The translations under genes were made by a program, and so were the position numbers. Shown here piece after piece: positions 7,872 to 12,331 of a stretch of DNA of 12,331 nt; the first letter of the stretch is position 1; every line of letters starts with the position of its first letter. The notes under the pieces were generated by a model that did no database searches, was not told the origin of the DNA, and saw nothing but the letters and a program-made list of their open reading frames with translations. The stretch comes from Deltaproteobacteria bacterium (GTDB lineage Bacteria > Desulfobacterota > DSM-4660 > Desulfatiglandales > HGW-15): assembly GCA_019308985.1 (NCBI GenBank), contig JAFDHB010000105.1, forward strand, positions 1 through 12,331. Reading direction: 5' to 3'.

Positions 7872-7920
7872 ACCACCAGCGGCATAAAGAGAGGGACATA
7901 TTTTTCAGTATTGATTCCAT
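7834..7920 (-). CDS. trpL: trp operon leader peptide with three tandem Trp codons
   Basis: A 28-codon minus-strand ORF runs from ATG 7920-7918 to TGA 7836-7834. Its peptide starts MESILKNMSLSLC and contains RWWWR at residues 14-18, encoded CGC TGG TGG TGG CGC (7881-7867), then ends SLPG. Trp is the rarest residue, so three in a row just before an intrinsic terminator and trpE is the signature of ribosome-mediated attenuation: uncharged tRNA-Trp stalls the ribosome and prevents termination. The ORF sits within the RNA that forms the competing hairpins. No Shine-Dalgarno is visible before either candidate start (ATG 7920 or the in-frame ATG 7899). The promoter lies so close upstream that the message may begin at or near the first AUG. 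The exact start codon is therefore less certain than the frame and the Trp cluster. Confidence 0.9.
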   Translation of the reverse strand: MESILKNMSLSLCRWWWRNSYQEVSLPG

Positions 7921-7928
7921 GTTTTGTG

Positions 7929-7957
7929 TTTCTAAAATTCTTTCAAGAAATTGTCAA
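7929..7957 (-). promoter_or_regulatory. trp operon promoter
   Basis: On the minus strand a perfect TTGACA (7957-7952), a 17-bp spacer and TAGAAA (7934-7929) precede trpL. The expected transcription start is about 7922-7920, almost at the trpL ATG. The spacer contains the palindrome TTCTT-GA-AAGAA (7949-7938). TTCTTGA occurs twice at 11-bp spacing (7960-7954 and 7949-7943), a possible but unproven operator. The -10 match is weaker than the -35. Confidence 0.65.
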
Positions 7958-7985
7958 GAAAAAAATGAACTCTAAAAATTTCCTC

Positions 7986-8013
7986 TTGACAAAATAACAC
8001 GGCCTGTTAATAT
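7986..8013 (+). promoter_or_regulatory. aro operon promoter, divergent from the trp promoter
   Basis: TTGACA (7986-7991), a 16-bp spacer and TAATAT (8008-8013) form a strong sigma70-like promoter pointing right. Transcription would start near 8019-8020, about 27 nt before the leader ORF. Its -35 box is only 28 bp from the -35 box of the trp promoter, so the two are back to back and could share a regulator or compete for polymerase. Confidence 0.75.
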
Positions 8014-8046
8014 TCGGTAAATCCTTGATTCTTCTATTTTAGGACT

Positions 8047-8124
8047 ATGGAAATATTGAGTACTTATCAATCCGGGCAGTTTTTTGGTTTTTATTTTTGG
8101 GGGAGGAGTCTGCCCATGGATTGA
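8047..8124 (+). CDS. Aromatic-rich leader peptide of the aro operon (Phe/Tyr/Trp sensor)
   Basis: A 25-codon ORF runs from ATG 8047 to TGA 8122-8124. Residues 11-19 read QFFGFYFWG: Phe12, Phe13, Phe15, Tyr16, Phe17 and Trp18 are encoded at 8080-8100, with another Tyr at residue 7. Six aromatic residues in seven codons, ahead of an intrinsic terminator and upstream of shikimate-pathway genes, is what an attenuator sensing all three aromatic amino acids would look like. The cluster lies between RNA segments 1 and 2 of the hairpins described at 8066-8182, where a stalled ribosome must sit to permit antitermination. An in-frame TGA at 8026-8028 bounds the frame, and ATG 8047 is the only standard start. 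AGGA ends 2 nt before it, a weak and close Shine-Dalgarno. I know of no gene name for this leader. Confidence 0.85.
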   Translation: MEILSTYQSGQFFGFYFWGRSLPMD

Positions 8125-8158
8125 TGTAATTATTTTTGTGTATCAAGGCCGTGGGCAG
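8066..8158 (+). promoter_or_regulatory. aro attenuator: competing 1:2 and 2:3 hairpins
   Basis: Segment 1 (ATCAATCC GGGCAG, 8066-8079) pairs with segment 2 (CTGCCC AT GGATTGAT, 8110-8125) over 14 bp with a 2-nt bulge. Segment 2 can instead pair with segment 3: CTGCCCA (8110-8116) with TGGGCAG (8152-8158), and TTGAT (8121-8125) with ATCAA (8142-8146). Segment 3 contains the 5' arm of the terminator, so 2:3 excludes both 1:2 and 3:4. The aromatic codons lie between segments 1 and 2, and the leader stop codon lies inside segment 2. Stalling should free segment 2, and finishing translation should block it. The layout is seen directly; the regulatory logic is inferred from the known trp/phe/his attenuators. 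Confidence 0.85.
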
Positions 8159-8182
8159 GAATTAGAGCCCACGGCCTTTTTT
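8147..8182 (+). terminator. aro attenuator terminator (segments 3:4)
   Basis: GGCCGTGGGC (8147-8156) and GCCCACGGCC (8167-8176) form a perfect 10-bp GC-rich stem with a 10-nt loop, followed by six T residues (8177-8182). There is no T-run on the opposite strand, so it acts rightward, towards aroK. It begins 22 nt after the leader peptide stop. Confidence 0.93.
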
Positions 8183-8218
8183 ATTCTTGATGGCTTCGCA
8201 AAAAGTTCAAACGTAGGA

Positions 8219-8233
8219 GCGACTTTCAGTCGC
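8219..8233. repeat. Small REP-like palindrome
   Basis: GCGACT (8219-8224) and AGTCGC (8228-8233) flank TTC, preceded by GTAGGA. The overall form resembles the REP-type palindromes (GTAGGAGCGA...) common in bacterial intergenic DNA. Family membership is by resemblance only. Confidence 0.55.
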
Positions 8234-8283
8234 GTTTGGGCATGGGTTGAGGGGAACAGGGGAGGGCAGCAGGGAGTTCTCGG

Positions 8284-8310
8284 CACGGATTACACGGATT
8301 GCACGGACGG
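8284..8310. repeat. 9-bp tandem repeat, CACGGATTA/CACGGATTG type
   Basis: Three 9-bp units follow one another: CACGGATTA, CACGGATTG and CACGGACGG. An inverted counterpart occurs at 8498-8524. Confidence 0.85.
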
Positions 8311-8318
8311 GATTTTAC

Positions 8319-8352
8319 GTTTTGGCAATCAAGGCACCCTGATTGCCAAAAC
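8319..8352. repeat. Perfect 13-bp inverted repeat
   Basis: GTTTTGGCAATCA (8319-8331) and TGATTGCCAAAAC (8340-8352) are exact inverted copies around an 8-nt loop. There is no T-run after it on the plus strand, so it is not a standard terminator in the aro direction. Confidence 0.9.
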
Positions 8353-8461
8353 CCTCCGCCCGCCTCCGGCAGAGACAATAAAGTGAAGAGGAGAAGCAAG
8401 AGGGTCCTGTTGTGGAGATGGACGTTTTCCCTGGAAGGGGAGTTAGGAAGCGTCATGCGTC

Positions 8462-8483
8462 GGGATTCGGAAACCCGAATCCC
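8462..8483. repeat. Perfect 9-bp inverted repeat
   Basis: GGGATTCGG (8462-8470) and CCGAATCCC (8475-8483) flank AAAC. It is part of the palindrome-rich segment before aroK. Confidence 0.85.
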
Positions 8484-8497
8484 ACCGCACGGAAGAA

Positions 8498-8524
8498 CAT
8501 CCGTGTCATCCGTGCAATCCGTGC
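8498..8524. repeat. Inverted copy of the 9-bp tandem repeat
   Basis: CATCCGTGT, CATCCGTGC and AATCCGTGC are three 9-bp units. Read on the minus strand they give CACGGATG/CACGGATT units matching the array at 8284-8310 in opposite orientation. The two arrays together could form a long imperfect hairpin about 240 nt across. Confidence 0.85.
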
Positions 8525-8688
8525 CAAAAAAATTTCCCTTTCTTTCCTTGGTGATGACACGAGATTCGCGCACCTTGAACTTGAAGCTTTTTGCTTTGCC
8601 ATCCGAATTTTGACTTTTTACGAGTTCATCATTCTTACCTTCTTCTTAGGCCGCTTGGTTCATTCTAGCGGGTATTAGGGTTGAGTCT

Positions 8689-9210
8689 ATGAATATCGTA
8701 CTCTTGGGATATCGGTGCAGCGGGAAGACGACAGTGGGAAGGATCTTGGCACACAAATTGGGCCGCGCCTTCGTGGATACGGATGAAATGATAGAACAGG
8801 TCACGGGTCGTTCCATAAGTTCCATTGTCCTGGATAACGGGTGGGACTATTTCAGGGAATTGGAAAAGGACGTGATCAGGAGAATCTCGAGGCTGGACGA
8901 CCTCGTCATAGCTACGGGAGGCGGAATAGTCCTTGATAGCGAAAACGTGAACAATCTCAAGACGAACGGCTTTCTTCTTTGGCTGAGAGGCGACTCGGCC
9001 ATTATGAAAGAACGGTTGAAGGGACAACAGGGTTCTGAGCGTTCCAGGCCCTCTTTGACCGGATCCGATCCTATCGACGAATTCGATAGTGTCCTTGAGT
9101 CCAGGAAACTTCTATACGAAAACGCGGCAGACTACGAAGTGGACACTAGCTTTCTTACTCCGGAAGAAGCGGCAAATTCAATCATCAAGTACCTGAACGG
9201 GAAGGATTAG
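8689..9210 (+). CDS. aroK: Shikimate kinase
   Basis: AroK phosphorylates shikimate at the 3-OH with ATP. The 173-residue protein has the Walker A loop GYRCSGKTT (7-15), an Asp-Thr-Asp metal/substrate motif at 30-32, the substrate-binding arginine in YFRELE (about Arg56), the GGG motif (77-79), and the lid and substrate arginines near Arg120 (SRPSL) and Arg139. Length and order match stand-alone AroK/AroL. The ATG at 8689 has only a weak AGGG upstream, and no closer in-frame alternative exists. It is the first structural gene of the plus-strand operon, about 500 bp downstream of the attenuator terminator. No convincing promoter was found in that interval. aroC follows after 4 bp. Confidence 0.95.
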   Translation: MNIVLLGYRCSGKTTVGRILAHKLGRAFVDTDEMIEQVTGRSISSIVLDNGWDYFRELEKDVIRRISRLDDLVIATGGGIVLDSENVNNLKTNGFLLWLRGDSAIMKERLKGQQGSERSRPSLTGSDPIDEFDSVLESRKLLYENAADYEVDTSFLTPEEAANSIIKYLNGKD

Positions 9211-9214
9211 GGAA

Positions 9215-10276
9215 ATGGCCGGGAACTCTTTTGGACAGATCTTCAGGATAACCACATTTGGTGAATCCCATGGAAAGGGGATAGGGGTGGTTATCGACGG
9301 CTGTCCTCCTCTATTTGCCTTGGGATCGGAGGATTTTGCCAGGGACATGGCCCGGAGAAGGCCTGGAAGACACGCCGGTGATTCCCCGAGGAAGGAAAAA
9401 GACGCGGTTGAAATACTCTCCGGTGTCTTTGAAGGGAAGACAACCGGTGCGCCCATAGCGCTTTTCATTAAGAACATCGACGTGGATAGCAGGCCCTACG
9501 AGATCATCAGGGAACTCTTTCGCCCGGGTCACGCGGACTATACTTATTATAGGAAGTACGGCCACTTTGATTTCAGGGGCGGTGGCAGGTCATCCGCCCG
9601 CGAGACCGCGGCCAGGGTCGCGGCCGGGGTAGTGGCCAAGAAGATAATCGAGCCCCTGGGCATCAAGACAATTGCGTACACACTGGAACTGGGCGGCATC
9701 CGTGCCAAGGATATCAGGCTCATGGAGATAGAAAACAACCCCCTTTGCTGTCCCGATCCCGTTGCCGCAAGACGTATGGAAGAGGCCCTTTCCCGGGCAA
9801 GGGAATCCGGGGACTCTCTGGGAGGCATAGTCGAAGTGCGCGTAACGGGTTGCACTCCGGGCCTTGGAGAACCAGTCTTTGACAAGCTGGATGCGGATAT
9901 CGCCAAGGCCGTCATGTCTGTCGGGGCGGTAAAAGGCGTTGAGATTGGAGCAGGTTTTGAATCCGCAAGGCTGAGAGGTTCATCTAATAACGACCCCATT
10001 GATCCGGAAGGGTTCAGGACCAACCGTGCCGGAGGCATACTGGGAGGCATATCAAACGGGGAAGAGATTGTGGTCAGGGCCGCGATCAAGCCGATTCCTT
10101 CCATCTCCATTGAGCAGGATACCATTGACCGTTCCGGAAGGCCCGCAAAACTGAGGCTTTCGGGCAGGTTTGATGCATCGGCGGTACCTCGCATAGTCCC
10201 GGTGCTCGAGGCAATGGTTTCAATAGTCATTACAGATCACTATTTGAGGGCCAAGGCAATGAAGTCATCTGAGTAG
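9215..10276 (+). CDS. aroC: Chorismate synthase
   Basis: AroC makes chorismate from EPSP by an FMN-dependent 1,4-elimination and is the last step of the shared pathway. The 353-residue protein begins [20 protein letters not shown], whose FGESHG is diagnostic. RRRPG (48-51), [14 protein letters not shown] (103-116), [17 protein letters not shown] (122-138) and [20 protein letters not shown] complete the substrate- and flavin-binding set. The start at 9215 has AAGGA 8 nt upstream, inside the end of aroK. Product chorismate feeds both the divergent trp operon, via TrpE, and the chorismate mutase gene at the end of this operon. Confidence 0.97.
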   Translation: MAGNSFGQIFRITTFGESHGKGIGVVIDGCPPLFALGSEDFARDMARRRPGRHAGDSPRKEKDAVEILSGVFEGKTTGAPIALFIKNIDVDSRPYEIIRELFRPGHADYTYYRKYGHFDFRGGGRSSARETAARVAAGVVAKKIIEPLGIKTIAYTLELGGIRAKDIRLMEIENNPLCCPDPVAARRMEEALSRARESGDSLGGIVEVRVTGCTPGLGEPVFDKLDADIAKAVMSVGAVKGVEIGAGFESARLRGSSNNDPIDPEGFRTNRAGGILGGISNGEEIVVRAAIKPIPSISIEQDTIDRSGRPAKLRLSGRFDASAVPRIVPVLEAMVSIVITDHYLRAKAMKSSE

Positions 10277-10293
10277 ACGAGGAGGCAAGGGGA

Positions 10294-11154
10294 ATGAATC
10301 ATTTGAAACTGAGTTCATTGAACGGCGATAAGGGAAAAAAGACAGTAGTCAGCGTAGGCGACGTTAGGGTGGGCGAGAGTTTCGTTGTGATCGCCGGTCC
10401 CTGCAGCGTAGAGAGTGAAAAACAGACCCTGGAAACCGCGCGTAGAGTCAAAGAAGCCGGAGCCCACATGTTGAGGGGGGGCGCTTTCAAACCCCGCACC
10501 TCACCATACGATTTTCAGGGTCTGGGCCTTGAGGGGCTGAAAATCCTGGAAAAGGCGAGAAGGGAGACAGGCCTGCCGGTTGTCACCGAGGTTACCGACC
10601 CCCGAGACGTATCCTGGGTGTCGGAATATGCCGACGTACTGCAGATCGGCACCAGGAACATGCAGAACTTTTCTCTGCTCAAGGAAGTGGGCAAGGCGGA
10701 TAAACCAGTGCTCCTCAAAAGGGGAATGCATTCCACCTTGAAAGAATGGCTCAATTGCGCTGAATACATCTTGGCCGGTGGTAATCCAAACGTGATCCTC
10801 TGTGAACGAGGTATCAGGACCTTTGAGACCTACACAAGGAATACTTTGGACCTGAGCATGGTACCAGCAGTCAAAGAGGTCTCCCACCTGCCCATAATCG
10901 TAGATCCATCCCACGGGACCGGGAGGCTGAGCATGATCCAACCCATGAGCCTTGCCGCCATGACAGCCGGGGCCGACGGGATTATGGTCGAGGTGCACTG
11001 CAACCCGAGCGAAGCGTTGTGTGATAAAGACCAGACTATGTCCCCTGAGATGTTTTCAGATATGATGCGGAAGATCAATGTCCTGGCTCGCACCATGAAG
11101 GAGATAAATACCCGCACCGGAGGGGAAAACGCTGCATTGGAGATGGCATCGTGA
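10294..11154 (+). CDS. aroF: 3-deoxy-7-phosphoheptulonate (DAHP) synthase, type I-beta, no regulatory domain
   Basis: This enzyme condenses PEP and erythrose-4-phosphate to DAHP, the entry step of the pathway. AGPCSVES with metal ligand Cys37, [31 protein letters not shown], His207 in DPSHGTG, Glu233 in EVHCNP and Asp244 in CDKDQ place it in the I-beta (AroA-beta) subfamily rather than KDO8P synthase. At 286 residues, only about 30 precede the barrel. The Thermotoga-type N-terminal ferredoxin-like regulatory domain and the Bacillus-type chorismate mutase fusion are both absent, so it is probably not allosterically inhibited. The ATG at 10294 follows GGAGG at suitable spacing, and the stop overlaps the aroB GTG by 4 bp. 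Symbols for this subfamily vary (aroF, aroG, aroA). Confidence 0.95.
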   Translation: MNHLKLSSLNGDKGKKTVVSVGDVRVGESFVVIAGPCSVESEKQTLETARRVKEAGAHMLRGGAFKPRTSPYDFQGLGLEGLKILEKARRETGLPVVTEVTDPRDVSWVSEYADVLQIGTRNMQNFSLLKEVGKADKPVLLKRGMHSTLKEWLNCAEYILAGGNPNVILCERGIRTFETYTRNTLDLSMVPAVKEVSHLPIIVDPSHGTGRLSMIQPMSLAAMTAGADGIMVEVHCNPSEALCDKDQTMSPEMFSDMMRKINVLARTMKEINTRTGGENAALEMAS

Positions 11155-12194
11155 GAACCTTGAAGATTCTGGGGGCAAGGAGCAAGAGCACCGTATACCT
11201 GGGTGAGTCTCTCCGATCACTCCGAAATTACATCCCTGTGGAGAAGACCGTGATTCTTTCCGATGCAAACGTAAGGCATCTCTATGGTCCTCAATTCCCC
11301 CCCTGTAGGTTGATCGAGATCGGGAGTGGTGAAAGGGTAAAGAACCTGGATACCGTGCGGGACATTTACAGCATGCTCACGGAAATGGAGGTTGATCGAT
11401 CTTCTTTCCTGGTCGGGATAGGCGGAGGCATAGTTTGTGATATCACGGGATTCGTTGCAACGACCTATCTGCGCGGGTTACGGTTTGGATTTGTCCCCTC
11501 CACCCTATTATCCCAAGTAGATGCGAGTGTGGGTGGAAAAAACGGCGTCAACCTCGACGGATACAAGAACATCATCGGGACGTTCAATCAACCTGATTTC
11601 GTAATTTGCGACACAGGCCTCCTTCGGGCTCTCCCAAAGAGGGAAATCTCCAACGGCTTGGCTGAAGTCGTGAAACATGCCTTGATTGGAGACGCAAGCC
11701 TCTTCCACTATCTTGAGAAGAACCTGGAAGACGTACTCAAGTTGGACAGAAGGTGCATGGAGAAGATAATCCATGATTCTCTGGTGATAAAAGCCTCAAT
11801 AGTAAACAGGGATGAGAGGGAAACGGGGATTCGAAGGAAACTCAATTTCGGGCATACCCTTGGGCATGCGATCGAAAAATCTGCCGGCATTTCCCACGGG
11901 GAAGCGGTCAGTGTCGGCATGTGCTTTGCGGCAAGGTTTTCCCAAGGGAAGGGCTACCTTGCCGAGGGAGACGTAAAGAGGATTGAGAAACTCCTGGGAA
12001 ACCTCGGTCTGCCGACTGCATTGGACTCATACGATATTGACGACCTTTTCGAGGCTGTCAGAAGGGACAAGAAAAGGGAAAAGGAGAAAATCCACTTCGT
12101 ACTTTTAGACGGTATCGGGAAGGCCGTCACAGAAGAGGTAGATCTGGACGAACTCTACGACACCCTTAAGACAATATCCCAAGAAAGTGCATGA
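11151..12194 (+). CDS. aroB: 3-dehydroquinate synthase
   Basis: AroB cyclises DAHP to 3-dehydroquinate using NAD+ and a divalent metal. [21 protein letters not shown] (89-109) is the NAD-binding segment. [19 protein letters not shown] and [10 protein letters not shown] follow. Likely metal ligands are Glu172 (GLAEVVKH), His235 ([11 protein letters not shown]) and His249 (SHGEAV). The C-terminal DKK and [13 protein letters not shown] are also typical. The GTG at 11151 overlaps the previous stop as GTGA and has GGAG 8 nt upstream. The next ATG would be far too late to keep the N-terminal domain. The 347 residues are the usual length. The neighbouring DAHP synthase makes its substrate. Confidence 0.97.
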   Translation: MRTLKILGARSKSTVYLGESLRSLRNYIPVEKTVILSDANVRHLYGPQFPPCRLIEIGSGERVKNLDTVRDIYSMLTEMEVDRSSFLVGIGGGIVCDITGFVATTYLRGLRFGFVPSTLLSQVDASVGGKNGVNLDGYKNIIGTFNQPDFVICDTGLLRALPKREISNGLAEVVKHALIGDASLFHYLEKNLEDVLKLDRRCMEKIIHDSLVIKASIVNRDERETGIRRKLNFGHTLGHAIEKSAGISHGEAVSVGMCFAARFSQGKGYLAEGDVKRIEKLLGNLGLPTALDSYDIDDLFEAVRRDKKREKEKIHFVLLDGIGKAVTEEVDLDELYDTLKTISQESA

Positions 12195-12206
12195 TGGGGG
12201 CAAACG

Positions 12207-12331
12207 ATGAGTCTGGAAAAGATCAGAGAACAGATTGATTACATTGACTCCAAGATCATCAGGCTCCTGAATGAGCGGATGGAACACGCCCTGATGGCCA
12301 GGAAGTTCAAGACCGGGGTCGAGGATCAGGA
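12207..12331 (+). CDS. AroQ-type chorismate mutase domain protein, N-terminal fragment
   Basis: A frame opens at ATG 12207 and runs off the right edge after 41 codons. GGGGG lies 6-7 nt upstream, 12 bp past the aroB stop. Against the N-terminus of E. coli PheA, IREQIDYIDSKIIRLLNERM aligns so that Arg7, Arg24 and Lys35 fall on the catalytic Arg11, Arg28 and Lys39 of the AroQ chorismate mutase fold, which converts chorismate to prephenate. The visible part cannot tell whether it is a free chorismate mutase, a mutase-prephenate dehydratase (PheA) or a mutase fused to TyrA, so I give no symbol. Its place last in the visible operon fits a route from chorismate to Phe/Tyr, matching the Phe/Tyr codons in the leader peptide. 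Confidence 0.85.
   Translation, partial: MSLEKIREQIDYIDSKIIRLLNERMEHALMARKFKTGVEDQ

Larger units (their letters stand above)
8189..8630. repeat. Repeat-rich, MITE/REP-like gene-free segment between aro attenuator and aroK
   Basis: No credible gene lies between 8183 and 8688. The left end GATGGCTTCGCAAAAAGTT (8189-8207) is matched, inverted, at the right by GACTTTTTACGAGTTCATC (8612-8630, 14 of 19) and by an inner copy CTTTTTGCTTTGCCATC (8587-8603). Inside are four perfect or near-perfect palindromes and two 9-bp-repeat arrays in opposite orientation, listed separately. No transposase is present. The palindromic content and inverted ends suggest a small non-autonomous element or a nest of REP-like repeats. 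Such short repeats are often present in many copies in a genome, which cannot be tested from this window. Confidence 0.6.

Noticed and set aside
7710..8046. T-box, TRAP-binding site or TrpR-type operator for trp control
   Set aside because: No T-box consensus, no series of spaced GAG/TAG triplets and no match to the known TrpR palindrome were seen; the leader-peptide attenuator explains the region.
8319..8352. 13-bp perfect hairpin as a second aro terminator
   Set aside because: No T-run follows on the plus strand (CCCTCCGCC instead), so it does not fit an intrinsic terminator.
8084..8386. 100-codon plus-strand frame starting in the aro leader
   Set aside because: It begins inside the aromatic leader ORF in another frame, runs through the terminator and the repeat arrays, and shows no recognisable domain.
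8226..8573. 115-codon minus-strand frame across the repeat region, with GTDCTDDTD and NPCNPC runs
   Set aside because: The repeated residues are just translations of the 9-bp CACGGATT/ATCCGTG arrays and hairpins, there is no family resemblance, and the frame opposes the aro transcript.
8610..8638. TTGACT at 8610 as a promoter for aroK
   Set aside because: It belongs to the right-end repeat and no acceptable -10 box occurs at 16-18 bp spacing.
9547..10230. 227-codon minus-strand frame antisense to aroC
   Set aside because: A low-complexity Ser/Pro/Ala-rich translation opposite a fully conserved chorismate synthase gene; a shadow frame.

Overview
The window is a chromosomal supercluster for aromatic amino acid biosynthesis, built around one divergent control region at about 7.7-8.2 kb. 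All gene products belong to recognisable bacterial families and are tightly packed, with no tRNA, rRNA, CRISPR array or transposase gene. Gene content, GC-moderate codon use, the interspersed-repeat style and the ACT/DUF711 pair suggest an anaerobic deltaproteobacterium-like (Desulfobacterota) host. That placement is inference from family resemblance, not demonstrated.

Left of the control region, on the minus strand, lies a complete trp operon in the order trpE-trpG-trpD-trpC-trpF-trpB-trpA (7709 down to 968), with overlapping or closely spaced genes that turn chorismate into tryptophan. Beyond trpA, after a recognisable promoter, come a two-ACT-domain regulator-like gene and the 5' end of a DUF711/UPF0210 gene that runs off the left edge.

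Right of the control region, on the plus strand, lies aroK-aroC-aroF(DAHP synthase)-aroB and the start of an AroQ-type chorismate mutase gene (8689 to the right edge). This operon supplies and then uses chorismate.

The control region is the notable part. Back-to-back sigma70-like promoters (both with TTGACA) fire outwards, and each is followed by a short leader ORF and a rho-independent terminator with a competing antiterminator. The trp-side peptide (28 codons, 7920-7834) carries three consecutive Trp codons in RWWWR. The aro-side peptide (25 codons, 8047-8124) carries Phe-Phe-Gly-Phe-Tyr-Phe-Trp, so it would sense all three aromatic amino acids. Its RNA has mutually exclusive 1:2, 2:3 and 3:4 pairings in the classic attenuator layout. 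The DAHP synthase lacks an N-terminal regulatory domain, which fits control by attenuation rather than by feedback on that enzyme.

Between the aro attenuator and aroK is a gene-free, repeat-rich stretch of about 500 bp (8183-8688). It holds palindromes, CACGGATT-type 9-bp repeats in inverted orientation and imperfect terminal inverted repeats, and looks like a MITE/REP-like insertion into the aro leader transcript.
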